A stretch of 64,000 bases of DNA from Trichormus variabilis 0441 (GTDB lineage Bacteria > Cyanobacteriota > Cyanobacteriia > Cyanobacteriales > Nostocaceae), in contig NZ_CP047242.1 of assembly GCF_009856605.1 (NCBI RefSeq), positions 3,478,001 through 3,542,000 on the forward strand. Direction: 5' to 3'. Shown in pieces: positions 8,045 through 18,158 of this stretch. Position 1 is the first letter of the stretch, and each line of letters starts with the position of its first letter. The position numbers were made by a program, and so were the translations under genes. The notes under the pieces are model-generated. The model was not told the DNA's origin. It searched no databases and was given only the letters and a program-made list of their open reading frames with translations.

Positions 8045-11000
8045 CTAAAATAGGGAAACCATAGTAGAGATTACCGAATTTGTATTTTTCGCTTGTGGAT
8101 TTTGGTTTGAGAGTACATTATATTTTTCGCGTCTCATATTATTGATTTGAGTGAGTATGACTTCATCTCGCTGTTGCCAAACTGGAAATATTTTTTGTCT
8201 ATCATCATTAAATGTCTCCGAATCGATTTGATATATATCACCGACTCGCTTCAGCTTTAAACCCAACAAATTCATTAGACGGCTAAGAACCTTAATTGCT
8301 GTAATTCTTTCTTGGCAGCGAATAAAGTCAATGCCCAAAACTCTTTTAATATGTCTACTATGTTGAAAGACCACATCTTTGAGCCAAATTAAGTCAGAGG
8401 CATTTTCCGTAAATTCTCGTTCTATATCAATAAATTGGGGCATACCTAAGGCTCTCATTGCCTCAACTTCTAACGTATAGGTTTTCAAATCTGGCAGAAA
8501 AACTTTACCATTACCCCAGGATAATTGTTGATGCCATTCCTGTTGGTCTCTAATTTGAAAATACTCACTTTCATGGGTCAGGTAGTAGTGAATTAACAGT
8601 TGAGTATAATATCCTTGGTCATCTCTTAACTTGAGCGAAGGAGTGACAAAGATGCCATATCTTTGGCGGAGATTATATTTTTGAATTTGATTGCGTTCTT
8701 CATCAGTTAGAGAATGCTTGGCTGAAAGATGTTCATATTCTAAATAATCAATGTCTTTAGCAGCAGCTACATTATGGGCAGAAGTGAGTTGATTTTGCTG
8801 CTTAATTTTTTTAATTTGACGCTTGATTTCTTTACCTTTATGCCGCTTTTCTACCCAATCTTTCTGCACTTTGACAATTTCTAGAACTAATCTTTGGCGT
8901 TCTTTCAAATCACTTGGCTCTGTTGCGAGGAATGCCAAGCGTAAATCTCGAATAATATTATTGTGAACGGCATTACTCCGCAAGCGAATTTGATGCCCAT
9001 CTGTAGTTAATCCTTCTTCCATCGATTGGCGATAGATACGAACAGAAGCATTTACTCTGGCGGATAATTTAGCCCATGTTCGTAAATGAATAGGGTCATA
9101 AACTAAGGGTAAATCTACATCTATTTTGTGTAATGGACTAAGCAAAGCTAGATTTTCTTTTTGATTCTCCTGATACCAATCGGATAGTAAACGATAATTG
9201 GTACTACCACTGCCAATTAAACCAATACCCCGTTTAGCACACCAGACAATTCTTGGTACATTATCCCTAACTCTCGCTAGGGCTTGTCGTGCTTCTGAGT
9301 CAGGAATTACTCCTTGAAAAATGCCATACACCCGGTCAAAGTGCTGCACATCAATACTAATACCTGTTCCTAAGCTAGGAGTCACAAACACATTACTATA
9401 TTCGGTAATTTTCTGGTTAATAGCTGCAACGAAATCGACTGCTGCATGACCAGGAGTGTTAGTTGTGTGACTATTAACTACTAGGGTTTTGGGAAATTCG
9501 TATCGCAGTTTTTCTAAACGTTCTTTAAGATAACGTTCAATTGTTTCGCAGCTATAACGTCCGGAACGGCTATCAGTGGTGACGTAACATTTACGTCCTG
9601 CTAGCAAGTCTAATTCTAATTGCTGAATTAATGGTATGGGGTTAGGGGAATCATAAAAAGTTACTTCCCATCCTCGTTGTGGCTTCCATTGATTTATTAA
9701 TACCCAAGGGGTGATTTTACAGCCAGATAAACCTTGTAAATATTCTAAAGATACGTCTGACAAATCAGCATCTTGGGCAATTACTAAGCCACCTGTTGAT
9801 AAAACTAGAGAAATTAATTGTTGAAATAATTTTAAAATCTTGACACGTTTATGTTTACAAGTATTACTGTTGAGCAAATGCCACAAAGACTGCTCAACTT
9901 CATCGAGAATTATGATTGCACCTTGCCATTCTTCTGGGCGTAGTTTCCATATAGAATCAACGCATAAGCCTAAAGATGGTGTTTCTGTATTTTTTAGCCA
10001 ATCACTATTTTTTGTTAAACCTTCTGTATGATTAATTCCCCATTGAATACCAATTTTTTCACATAAAAAACGTCCTAACTGAATCCTATGGGTAATTAAT
10101 AATACAGATCTGTTAATATTTTTGGCTTGTTGGACAACCGCTTGTAATGATGTCGTTTTACCTGTACCTTTCGCTGATTTGACACCAACTAATCCAGAGC
10201 TAGGAAAGGGTATTTCTGCTAAATATGGAAGATTCACTGTTATGGCTGCTGGAATTGTTAGTTCGCTGTGCGGTTTGATTTGAGCAAGGTAAATTTCTAA
10301 ATCTACACTTTGACGATAAACTTTTTCAAAAACACTTGCGCCTTTAGCAACAATTAACTCATCTACACCCTTTTCTAACCCTGGGAGTTCGATAACTTTT
10401 ACAGGACATTTTCTTGCTTGGAATAAACAACCTAGTTGGGAAATGGCATTACTAACAGCTGCTATTTTTTTCTGTTGAGTTTCATAATCAAAGCAGATAT
10501 AAAAAGTCCGCTTTATTGCCGTAAATACAGCTAAGTCAGGGATTAGCTGGCGGCTAGTGACTTTACCAAATTTATCTTTAACAACTCTATAACCACTGGT
10601 AATCCCCGGAATTGCGATCGCCGCATATCCCTGAGACAATAATGCTGCGGCTTTCTTGGCTCCCTCGCAAATGATGACTGGTATGTTGCGCTCCATTACC
10701 CATTGCCAAAAGCCTTCTGCTTCACCTTGGGAATTAATGGTGATATCTTCAGGAATCGGGAAATTGTAACGCCCTGAGACTTGTCTCCATATCGCTAATG
10801 TTACCCGCAGACAGAATATCCGCGTTGCTGTGCTGGGGGGATGTTCATATTTGATAGATTTGCCATTTTGATTCGTGCGCGGTTGATTTGGCTTAAAACA
10901 TCCCCATTCCATACCTTGCCAATTGTTGAGAGGATCTAACCCAGAACACCACCAACCACCAGCCGTAACATGACTGTAAAGGTGTAACCAGCCACTTTTA

Positions 11001-11164
11001 ACCATTCCCGTATTGGTGCGGGGTAGGTGTTCGGAAATTAATAGATGCTCATAGGCGCTTACGCCTTGGAGAGACTTAAAATTAAGCTGAGTCAAGTGTA
11101 ATTCTATACCACTATCCTTGACTAATTCTTCCAGGTGTTGTGGGTGTAAATCTAGCAGACGCAT
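8045..11164 (-). CDS. Plasmid replication protein, CyRepA1 family (DUF3854 plus helicase-like domain)
   Basis: A 1039-residue protein with the layout of cyanobacterial plasmid replication proteins. The N-terminal DUF3854/Toprim-like region includes VIICEGAKKAAALLSQGYAA at about 164-182 and FDYETQ at 225-230. An SF2-like ATPase follows, with P-loop GTGKTT at 333-338, THR at 358-360 and a Walker-B-like IIILDEVEQSLWHLL at 417-431. Family members are known to drive replication of small cyanobacterial plasmids. Here the gene sits among chromosomal housekeeping genes, which suggests an integrated plasmid remnant or a domesticated copy. The reading frame is full length. No partition, relaxase or recombinase gene is adjacent. 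Family assignment is confident; activity in this location is not known. Confidence 0.8.
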   Translation of the reverse strand: MRLLDLHPQHLEELVKDSGIELHLTQLNFKSLQGVSAYEHLLISEHLPRTNTGMVKSGWLHLYSHVTAGGWWCSGLDPLNNWQGMEWGCFKPNQPRTNQNGKSIKYEHPPSTATRIFCLRVTLAIWRQVSGRYNFPIPEDITINSQGEAEGFWQWVMERNIPVIICEGAKKAAALLSQGYAAIAIPGITSGYRVVKDKFGKVTSRQLIPDLAVFTAIKRTFYICFDYETQQKKIAAVSNAISQLGCLFQARKCPVKVIELPGLEKGVDELIVAKGASVFEKVYRQSVDLEIYLAQIKPHSELTIPAAITVNLPYLAEIPFPSSGLVGVKSAKGTGKTTSLQAVVQQAKNINRSVLLITHRIQLGRFLCEKIGIQWGINHTEGLTKNSDWLKNTETPSLGLCVDSIWKLRPEEWQGAIIILDEVEQSLWHLLNSNTCKHKRVKILKLFQQLISLVLSTGGLVIAQDADLSDVSLEYLQGLSGCKITPWVLINQWKPQRGWEVTFYDSPNPIPLIQQLELDLLAGRKCYVTTDSRSGRYSCETIERYLKERLEKLRYEFPKTLVVNSHTTNTPGHAAVDFVAAINQKITEYSNVFVTPSLGTGISIDVQHFDRVYGIFQGVIPDSEARQALARVRDNVPRIVWCAKRGIGLIGSGSTNYRLLSDWYQENQKENLALLSPLHKIDVDLPLVYDPIHLRTWAKLSARVNASVRIYRQSMEEGLTTDGHQIRLRSNAVHNNIIRDLRLAFLATEPSDLKERQRLVLEIVKVQKDWVEKRHKGKEIKRQIKKIKQQNQLTSAHNVAAAKDIDYLEYEHLSAKHSLTDEERNQIQKYNLRQRYGIFVTPSLKLRDDQGYYTQLLIHYYLTHESEYFQIRDQQEWHQQLSWGNGKVFLPDLKTYTLEVEAMRALGMPQFIDIEREFTENASDLIWLKDVVFQHSRHIKRVLGIDFIRCQERITAIKVLSRLMNLLGLKLKRVGDIYQIDSETFNDDRQKIFPVWQQRDEVILTQINNMRREKYNVLSNQNPQAKNTNSVISTMVSLF

Positions 11165-11640
11165 GGGAAAACCGCGAACGGAATTAAGATGAATTTAAAA
11201 CTTAGCACGCCTTGACTAGTTTGTTATGGAAGAAAATATGATAAATACTAGATATTTTTATTACACAGTCTTGTGAAATACATCGGTATAGGTGACAGTG
11301 GTTGATTTTGTCAGATCCCATTGCTCAAGTAATAAGTTTGTATTGTAATATTTGATGCTATTAATTTTTATAGTTCGGTAATATTTCCAGTTTACGTCAA
11401 ATAGCATAGACTTATAAGCTTTGTCAATCAAAAGTTTTCTCATAATTGTAGATATAGATGGGTTACTCAAAGAATTTATTGTTTAATACAAAAAAATAAA
11501 GCTTCATACTTATGTCTATAAGTAAAACTCTAGTTGATTCACTTGATAAAATTATTTATGCCTAAGTATGTAGCAAAATTTTACGTAAGACATTTTACGA
11601 GAGATAAGGTAGCAAGCTGTATAGTGTCCCAGTGATTTGA
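11165..11640. other. AT-rich region upstream of the replication-protein gene
   Basis: A 476-bp AT-rich stretch. It contains a short inverted repeat ACTTAT-N4-ATAAGT (11508-11523) and two copies of ATTTTACG (about 11577 and 11592). A 69-codon frame (11261-11470, minus) has no family support. If the neighbouring gene came from a plasmid, this is where an origin would be sought, but I see no clear iteron array. Confidence 0.45.
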
Positions 11641-12052
11641 TTGATGCTGGGACAGCACCCAAACATGAAAAGCTTCAGAAAACTTAAGTTGTATCAGGGA
11701 CTAAAAACTACCGTAATTCTTCTAGTGGTTTTGAGTATATTATTGTGGGGATTTTTATCTTACACTGTACAGCGTTCTCTTCCTCTAGAAAATGGAGCGA
11801 TCGCTTTACCCTCAATCAAATCTGAAGTTACCATCAAACGCGACCAATGGGGAATCCCCCATATCTACGCCACCAATTCCCATGATTTATTCATGGCTCA
11901 AGGTTATATTCATGCACAAGACCGCTTTTGGCAAATGGATGCAGAAATGAAGGCTGATTTACAAGCGCAAACTTGAATATCACCCAATGCTTTGGCAACA
12001 GCAGACAGTAATAGCTAACACGGTGGCAAAATTACAACTCATTCCCCAATAA
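11641..12052 (+). pseudogene. Penicillin acylase family remnant (large internal deletion)
   Basis: The first 111 codons encode a membrane anchor (about residues 20-45) and the N-terminus of a penicillin acylase-type Ntn hydrolase: VTIKRDQWGIPHIYATNSHDLF and AQGYIHAQDRFWQMD are family hallmarks. The frame stops at 11974. Reading on in the next frame from 11975 gives EYHPMLWQQQTV and ends at a stop at 12050-12052; EYHPMLW is the usual C-terminal end of this family. The roughly 650 residues in between, including the catalytic Ser and the rest of the beta chain, are missing. The locus is therefore a scar of a big deletion plus a frame change. TTG 11641 or ATG 11644/11665 are possible starts. No function expected. 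Confidence 0.8.
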
Positions 12053-12167
12053 GTTATTAAGGGTTAGAGGTGATGGAAGAAATATTTTTATCCTTTTTTG
12101 AATTGTTAGTGGTAGTTAATCATTACCTAAATTTATCTATAGAGGAAGGCAATTGAGTCCAATACAG

Positions 12168-12255
12168 ACCTAACCCCCAACCCCTTCCCTTGTAGGGAAG
12201 GGGAGTGGGACTCAAAGCCTCTCTCCTGCGAGGAGAGAGGTTTGGAGAGAGGTCA
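12168..12255. repeat. Double-hairpin intergenic repeat (CCCCTTCCCT and CCTCTCTCCT stems)
   Basis: Two perfect 10-bp hairpins lie next to each other: CCCCTTCCCT/AGGGAAGGGG (12181-12203, loop TGT) and CCTCTCTCCT/AGGAGAGAGG (12218-12240, loop GCG), followed by TTTGGAGAGAGGTC. A related copy is at 27770-27945. The rest of the 12053-12485 gap shows no gene. Confidence 0.8.
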
Positions 12256-12485
12256 AAGTGTATTGCATACAAACGAGAAGCGCTATATAGAGTAATGCAA
12301 AAACCACATCAACTATTAAATAAACAGCCTATGTTAATATCTTGTTGAACTAGCGTCCCAAAACCAGTCTATAGGAGGACACACAACACAATTGTTCGCC
12401 AAGTGAATCCTCCTTTTGTAGCAATCTATGTATAATTATCTTCCACCACTCTTGGAAATCTAACACTAGTCAGTACGGTATTTAT

Positions 12486-12647
12486 ATGGCACGTACTCGT
12501 TCTAAATCTGACCTGCCTACAAAAATCTGTCCGGTATGTCAACGTCCCTTTACATGGCGGAAAAAATGGGAAGATTGCTGGGACGAGGTGAAATATTGCT
12601 CAGAACGATGTCGCCGCCGTCGTTCTGAGGCTAAAACTGGGGACTGA
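12486..12647 (+). CDS. DUF2256 small zinc-ribbon-like protein
   Basis: A 53-residue protein, [11 protein letters not shown]... ending EAKTGD. It has four cysteines as CxxC (residues 15 and 18, [10 protein letters not shown]) and a second pair Cys38 and Cys42 ([12 protein letters not shown]), plus [15 protein letters not shown], which is the DUF2256 signature. The pattern suggests a zinc-binding nucleic-acid-associated protein; function unknown. The ATG at 12486 gives the full conserved N-terminus. It is 64 bp upstream of the isoaspartyl peptidase gene in the same direction. Confidence 0.88.
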   Translation: MARTRSKSDLPTKICPVCQRPFTWRKKWEDCWDEVKYCSERCRRRRSEAKTGD

Positions 12648-12711
12648 ATCAGTTAACCGTCAACTGATACACCCAATATTCAAACTAAAACGCAAATAGT
12701 GCAGGGTATAA

Positions 12712-13668
12712 ATGAAGTCACAGGTGCAACCAAAATTAATTATTCATGGGGGAGCAGGTAGTTCTCTCCACGGCAAAGGTGGATTAGAAGCAGTGCGCCA
12801 AACACTCCATGCAATAGTAGAGGAAGTCTACACCCTATTATTGTCAGGAGCGAATGCTTCTGTCGCAGTGGTGCGGGGTTGTCAACTGTTGGAAGATGAA
12901 CCCCGCTTCAATGCTGGTACTGGTTCGGTGCTGCAATCTGATGGGCAAATCCGTATGAGTGCTTCCATCATGGATGGTGCATTAGGACGCTTTAGTGGTG
13001 TAATAAATGTTTCACGGGTAAAAAATCCGATTGAGTTAGCACAATTTTTACAAAATTCCCCAGACCGAGTGCTGTCAGATTACGGCTCGGCTGAATTAGC
13101 CAGGGAAATGCAAATTCCTAGCTATAACGCTTTAACTGAGCTGCGATTACAAGAATGGATACAAGAAAGACAAGATAATTTCAAAAGAACAATGGCTGGG
13201 GTAATAGCCGAACCAGAACTTTTGGAAACTAGTAATGCCGGACGTGGCACAATCGGCGTAGTAGCTTTAGATACCTATGGTAAACTAGCAGTTGGTACAT
13301 CTACAGGTGGCAAAGGCTTTGAGCGCATTGGACGCGTCAGTGATTCTGCTATGCCAGCAGGTAATTATGCTACTAGTTATGCCGCCGTCAGCTGTACAGG
13401 CATCGGCGAAGATATTATTGATGAGTGCCTAGCCCCCAAGATTGTCATTCGTGTCACAGATGGATTGTCTCTGCAAGAGTCTATGCAGCGCTCCTTTGCC
13501 GAAGCACACGAAAATAAAAGAGATTTCGGAGCGATCGCCTTAGATGCCACCGGAGCGATCTCCTGGGGTAAAACTTGTGACATTATCCTCGCCGCCTTTC
13601 ATGATGGCGAAAAAATTGGGGATACATTAGAACTCCCAGGTGGTACCCAGGTGGGTAGTATCAGTTAG
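12712..13668 (+). CDS. iaaA: Isoaspartyl peptidase / plant-type L-asparaginase
   Basis: A 318-residue Ntn hydrolase made as a precursor that cuts itself before Thr180 (GRGT-IGVVALD) to give alpha and beta chains. It begins with the family motif LIIHGGAGSS; NAGTGSVL (67-74) and TSTGGKGFERIGRVSDSAMPAG follow the cleavage site. In Anabaena this enzyme hydrolyses beta-Asp-Arg released from cyanophycin by cyanophycinase, giving free aspartate and arginine; it can also act on asparagine and isoaspartyl peptides. cphB and cphA lie about 44 kb away in this same window. Length is normal. Confidence 0.93.
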   Translation: MKSQVQPKLIIHGGAGSSLHGKGGLEAVRQTLHAIVEEVYTLLLSGANASVAVVRGCQLLEDEPRFNAGTGSVLQSDGQIRMSASIMDGALGRFSGVINVSRVKNPIELAQFLQNSPDRVLSDYGSAELAREMQIPSYNALTELRLQEWIQERQDNFKRTMAGVIAEPELLETSNAGRGTIGVVALDTYGKLAVGTSTGGKGFERIGRVSDSAMPAGNYATSYAAVSCTGIGEDIIDECLAPKIVIRVTDGLSLQESMQRSFAEAHENKRDFGAIALDATGAISWGKTCDIILAAFHDGEKIGDTLELPGGTQVGSIS

Positions 13669-13669
13669 G

Positions 13670-13808
13670 GATTGGGGACAAAAAAGTAAAAAGTAAAAAG
13701 GTTTTTTCTTTTGACTTTTGCCTTTTGACTTTTGCCTTGAATTGGGGACTTCTCCCCCTGCTCCCTGCCCCCTGCCCCCCTGCCTCCTGCTGCCCCCTAC
13801 TCCCCTGC
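13670..13808. repeat. Spacer of low-complexity repeats
   Basis: The space between iaaA and glmU is almost all repeat: AAAAAGT units, a TTTGCC/TTTTGACT array, then pyrimidine-rich CTGCCCCCTGCC units. The same C-rich unit occurs inside cbiA, coaX and at the end of trmD. The two genes converge here. Confidence 0.75.
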
Positions 13809-15164
13809 TCAAGATTCCCCACTCTTCTTCCGCCATCCCGGTTTTACCACCTGACGAGTCCGGGCTATTACTAAGGAATCATTCGGCACATCTTCTGTGA
13901 TGGTTGAACCGGCAGCTACATAAACATCATCCCCCAATGTTACAGGGGCAACTAATACACTATTGGAACCAGTTTTCGTGCGATCGCCTATTTTTGTGCG
14001 ATGCTTCTTCACACCATCGTAGTTGGCGGTGATTGTCCCTGCACCAATATTGACCTGTGTTCCCGCAGTCGCATCACCCAAATATGATAGATGCGCTACG
14101 TTAGTGCGATCGCCTAATTCTGTATTTTTCAACTCGACAAAATTACCAATACGGCAATTAGCACCCACTTGGGCATGACCGCGCAAATGGGCATAAGGGC
14201 CGATTTTAGCGCCATTTTGGATGGTACTATCTGTTATGACTGAATACTGAACAGTAACATTTGCCCCCAGCTGGCTATTTTCAATTAAACTTCCCGGCCC
14301 GATGCGGCTCCCTGTTTGAATGAATGTATTGCCCCGGAGGTGGGTTTGGGGTTCAATAATCACATCAGGCTGTAAGTCTACAGTGTCATCAATTGTGATG
14401 CTATTGGGGTCTATGAGAGTGACACCAGCCATCATCCATTGTTCTTTGACTCGCCTTTGCAAAATTTCGTAGGCTGTAGCTAATTGCAGGCGATCGTTAA
14501 TCCCCAAAATTTCTTGATAATCTTCTACGTCTACCGCCATCACCTGACCAACTTGGGTAACAGCATCTGTTAGGTAATATTCCTTTTGGGCGTTGTTTGC
14601 CTCCAGATGGGGTAATACTTGCGCTAAATTTTCCCAACGGAAGCAATAAATGCCGGCATTAATCCGGTGATTTTGCCTCTGGGCTGGAGAACAATCTTTG
14701 TCTTCAACAATTTGCTGCACAATATTGTTACCGTTACAAAAAACCCGTCCGTAGCCTTTAGGATTGGGTAGGTGAGATGTCAGGATAGTAGCGGCATTTT
14801 GATTTGTTTGGTGAGTTTGTAATAGCTGTTCTAAGGTCTGAGTGCGTAACAGTGGCACATCACCATTAAGTACTAGCAAATCCCCTGTGTAACCCTCAAG
14901 GTGGGGAAGCAATTGTTGGATCGCATGACCTGTTCCTAACTGCACAGTCTGCTCCACAAACTCCAGATGAAGAGACTGGAGACCTGTTTTAACTTGTTCA
15001 GCCTGATAACCGACAATGACGAGTCGCCGTGAAGGTGAAAGCGGTTCTACGCTGTCAATAACTCTTTCCACTAGCGATCGCCCACCCAAAGGGTGTAAAA
15101 CTTTGGGTAAGTCCGATTTCATCCTTGTGCCGCGTCCTGCTGCTAGTATTGCTACGACTACCAT
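13809..15164 (-). CDS. glmU: Bifunctional N-acetylglucosamine-1-phosphate uridyltransferase / glucosamine-1-phosphate acetyltransferase
   Basis: A 451-residue enzyme that acetylates glucosamine-1-P and then couples it to UTP, giving UDP-GlcNAc for peptidoglycan. The N-terminal pyrophosphorylase domain has [22 protein letters not shown] (7-28). The C-terminal domain is a left-handed beta-helix of hexapeptide repeats (from about residue 250: [25 protein letters not shown]) with the active-site segment [15 protein letters not shown]. Length is usual. It ends next to the C-rich repeat spacer. Confidence 0.97.
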   Translation of the reverse strand: MVVVAILAAGRGTRMKSDLPKVLHPLGGRSLVERVIDSVEPLSPSRRLVIVGYQAEQVKTGLQSLHLEFVEQTVQLGTGHAIQQLLPHLEGYTGDLLVLNGDVPLLRTQTLEQLLQTHQTNQNAATILTSHLPNPKGYGRVFCNGNNIVQQIVEDKDCSPAQRQNHRINAGIYCFRWENLAQVLPHLEANNAQKEYYLTDAVTQVGQVMAVDVEDYQEILGINDRLQLATAYEILQRRVKEQWMMAGVTLIDPNSITIDDTVDLQPDVIIEPQTHLRGNTFIQTGSRIGPGSLIENSQLGANVTVQYSVITDSTIQNGAKIGPYAHLRGHAQVGANCRIGNFVELKNTELGDRTNVAHLSYLGDATAGTQVNIGAGTITANYDGVKKHRTKIGDRTKTGSNSVLVAPVTLGDDVYVAAGSTITEDVPNDSLVIARTRQVVKPGWRKKSGES

Positions 15165-15285
15165 AATTAGCTATTAGCTTTCAATAAATAGCGCTGTTGC
15201 GCTTGGTACTTTGAGATTTAGGCTCAAATCATACCAGCTAATGAGGGAGCATGGGGACTGGGGATAATTCCTGAATCAGCACTCA

Positions 15286-16575
15286 CTATTCGGCACTTCC
15301 CAAATCCTTATGGTGTGAGAGAATAAATTCGGCAAACTGCTGCATCAATTTGGGATTACGCCATCCCATTTCAGTTTCATCAAGCATCATACACAATGCT
15401 TCTTCTGGAGTATAAGCTCTTTTGTAGGGACGTTCGCTAGTTAACGCATCATAAATATCAATAATTTGAAACACTTGGGCTAAGTAGGGAATTTCATCCC
15501 CTTTGAGTCCATCAGGGTAACCTGAACCATCCCAACGTTCGTGGTGATGACGAATAATGGGAACTACACCCTGCATACTGCGTAGAGGTTGACAGATTTT
15601 TTCCCCGATTAAAACGTGTTGCTTCATAATTACCCAATCTTCAGGGGTAAGTTTGCCTGTTTTTAGCAAGACTGCATCGGGAATCCCTACCTTACCGATA
15701 TCGTGGAGATAGCCACCCCACATTAAATCTCGAATTTGGTGACGCGAAAGATTAAGGTACTCACCAAAGGCTTGTCCTAAGTTGACTAAGCGTTCGCAGT
15801 GGTCGCCCGTATTGGGATCACGGCTTTCAATAGCTCTAGCTATGGAAAATAGTACTTGTGCGGCATGGTCTAAATCTTCATTCAACCGCTTCTGTTGTAC
15901 CAGTGATTTGACCCGCGCTACTAATTCTACTCGGTCAAAAGGTTTACTTAAGAAATCATCTGCACCTACTTCAATACCTCGGATGCGCGATCGCCTATCA
16001 TTCAAGGCCGTGATAAAAATTACGGGGATCAATCGAGTATGTTCATCTTGCTTGAGTAATTGACATACTTCAAACCCATCCATTTCGGGCATCATTACAT
16101 CGAGCAAGATCAGATCAGGTTGTTGTTGTCCCACCAGTTTTATCGCCGTAGCACCGCTATCTGCCTCAATTACTGCGTAGCCTTCCATACCCAACAGGGC
16201 AGCAGCCGTCATCCGACTAGCACTGTGATCATCCACTACTAAAATTTTTGGTGATTCTGCATCAAAGCCTTTCACTTGAGAAATTTGGGCTTGTAAATTT
16301 CCAGAGATTAAAGAGTTGTAACCAGAATTAATCCCACAGGTCAACCAAGTAGTAGTTTGTGTGTTTTCACTAACCAGAAAATCTTCTTTGGACAATGCGA
16401 AGGAACTATCTTTGGCGTTTTGTAATCCGGAAACGCGATTTGAACTAATACTATTTAATTTGTTTGGGGGGTCTGACCCACTAACGTTATGTTCAGTAGA
16501 GGTTGTATTATCACCACTCCTTTTAATCACAGAAGTACCCCAATCGTTTAAAAAATTAATAGCGCCCGACTTCAA
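15286..16575 (-). CDS. Response regulator with HD-GYP cyclic-di-GMP phosphodiesterase domain
   Basis: A 429-residue protein. After a poorly conserved N-terminal 105 residues comes a REC domain (ILVVDDHSASR; phospho-acceptor Asp in LILLDVMMPEMDGFEV; SKPFDRVELVARV). An HD-GYP domain then occupies about 235-420 with the full motif set: GDHCERL, HDIGKVGIPDAVLLK, HHHERWDGSGYPDGLKGDEIP. Canonical HD-GYP proteins hydrolyse c-di-GMP to pGpG or GMP, so phosphorylation probably controls second-messenger breakdown. No sensor kinase gene is adjacent. The unusual N-terminal extension may mean the true start is further in. Confidence 0.92.
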   Translation of the reverse strand: MKSGAINFLNDWGTSVIKRSGDNTTSTEHNVSGSDPPNKLNSISSNRVSGLQNAKDSSFALSKEDFLVSENTQTTTWLTCGINSGYNSLISGNLQAQISQVKGFDAESPKILVVDDHSASRMTAAALLGMEGYAVIEADSGATAIKLVGQQQPDLILLDVMMPEMDGFEVCQLLKQDEHTRLIPVIFITALNDRRSRIRGIEVGADDFLSKPFDRVELVARVKSLVQQKRLNEDLDHAAQVLFSIARAIESRDPNTGDHCERLVNLGQAFGEYLNLSRHQIRDLMWGGYLHDIGKVGIPDAVLLKTGKLTPEDWVIMKQHVLIGEKICQPLRSMQGVVPIIRHHHERWDGSGYPDGLKGDEIPYLAQVFQIIDIYDALTSERPYKRAYTPEEALCMMLDETEMGWRNPKLMQQFAEFILSHHKDLGSAE

Positions 16576-17148
16576 ACCAAACTCCGTAGCCGAATATATC
16601 CAGCCGACTTTTCAAAAGTTTTATGTCCTATGTAAAGCTGACTGTTTAAGTTAACACACCTGATTTTTTTTGCGATGTCAAAAGGCAAAAATTGTACTGA
16701 AAATAATTCTTCTACTAACTTCCCTATTTCTAACTCCAGTATGATGAATACTCGCAAATGTTAAATCAGGTTTTTTACTGATATTTATTAACATAATAGC
16801 GCCAGAAAAAATCATAATTGTTCAATCCATATACAGGTTGGGAGGTTTGAGTTTCTTTGCTTCTATTTAGCTGGTACAAAATCGGTGTTTATTTTCTTTC
16901 AGAGCATTAAGCAAATCATCACATAATTTCAATTCACAGGTAAAATCGTATATTACAATACATAAATTATACAAACTTAATATTCATGCCTCAATTTATT
17001 TAGGAAAATTTGGAAATCTTGTTGAAATTTTTACATTTGTTCTCAGTAAATATTTTGAAACTATGACTATTTAAGTATTAATACTGAATAGACACTCCTA
17101 AATACATTAGAAGCAACTGGGCATAATTTACGGGGAATTACTCAGAGC
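16576..17148. other. AT-rich noncoding gap
   Basis: This 573-bp stretch between two minus-strand genes is strongly AT-rich and has no frame with a family match; a 61-codon frame at 16572-16757 is not supported. It should hold the promoter of the response-regulator gene. Nothing else is seen. Confidence 0.5.
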
Positions 17149-18060
17149 TTATATCTCAGGACTCATTACTGATCGCGGTAAACACCGTTTCCGCCAACGT
17201 GATGTAGGTTCCAGCGAACTTGCTTGTTGTTCTTGTCGTCGGCGCGCCACGATCACATCAGCAGGATCATTAAGTTTTGGATCGCGGTAAGGAATTGCTG
17301 CACGAGTTAAAAGGTGTTCCTCCTCTGCTTGAGAAAGGGGAGGAAGTATTGAGTGGATGTTGCATTCAAAGCTTTGAGGATGCGCTGCAACAGTACCAGG
17401 CGATCGCCTACCAACTGGTGGAGTCGAACCTATATGCAATCCTGCCATTAACAGTGCTGTACGTACCGCAGCCGCACAAGAATAAGTTGCTAACAAGCCA
17501 CTCTCGTGTAAACACAGTGCTACTTGTTGAATAAATTCCACACTCCATAATTGTGGACACTGGGGAGGTGAAAAGGGGTCTAAAAAAATAGCATCAGCTT
17601 GAAAATTTAAATGATTTACTTCACGAATAGCGTTTCTAGCATCGCCAATTATAAGTTTTGCCTTGAGGCGATCTGTTTGCACCTGTTGTTCAAAAGCTAA
17701 CCTAGTCAAAATATCTGTGTATGGGTAGTTCCAGTTATCGAATAACTGATGCTCAATAGCTGCTTGGGGTACAGAGAGATTCATTTCTAAAGCAATTAAT
17801 TCAACAGCACAATTAGGATTCACTTCCCAAATTGTCTCCAAGGCTGCGGCTGTGTTGTATCCTAGTCCATAACAAATATCTAATAAGCGCAAAACTGGTT
17901 GGTGAGCAGCTATAGCCAACTGAGTCGGACTGACAAACTTGAAAAAACTTTCCTGTTTGGCTCCGAAATGACTGTGGAAAGCCTCATTAAATTCTTGGGA
18001 GAAAAAGGTAAAAGAACCGTCTCCTGTGGGCTGGGGTATAAATTTTTGCAATTCCGACAT
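17149..18060 (-). CDS. MnmC-like SAM-dependent methyltransferase (DUF752)
   Basis: A 303-residue protein related to the methyltransferase half of MnmC, which methylates the wobble uridine side chain in tRNA (nm5U to mnm5U). The N-terminal signature FFSQEFNEAFHSHFGAKQES (20-39), the SAM-binding LDICYGLGYNT (60-70) and DAIFLDPFSPPQCPQLWSVE (155-174) are present. The FAD oxidase half of enterobacterial MnmC is absent, as in other single-domain MnmC(MT) proteins. Cyanobacterial substrate use is not something the sequence settles. Confidence 0.82.
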   Translation of the reverse strand: MSELQKFIPQPTGDGSFTFFSQEFNEAFHSHFGAKQESFFKFVSPTQLAIAAHQPVLRLLDICYGLGYNTAAALETIWEVNPNCAVELIALEMNLSVPQAAIEHQLFDNWNYPYTDILTRLAFEQQVQTDRLKAKLIIGDARNAIREVNHLNFQADAIFLDPFSPPQCPQLWSVEFIQQVALCLHESGLLATYSCAAAVRTALLMAGLHIGSTPPVGRRSPGTVAAHPQSFECNIHSILPPLSQAEEEHLLTRAAIPYRDPKLNDPADVIVARRRQEQQASSLEPTSRWRKRCLPRSVMSPEI

Positions 18061-18158
18061 GAGTAGATAAACGTTAATATTTATAGTTTAGATAAAGCAG
18101 GAGACTATACTTCAACACTGCTCAGTAGACAGGATATTTTTTAGTGGAAAAGTCCCTT

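Noticed and set aside
11261..11470. 69-codon minus-strand frame
   Set aside because: Composition follows the AT-rich DNA (Asn, Lys, Ile, Tyr) and no homology is recognisable.
16572..16757. 61-codon minus-strand frame before the response regulator
   Set aside because: No ribosome-binding site or domain; overlaps the start of the response-regulator gene.
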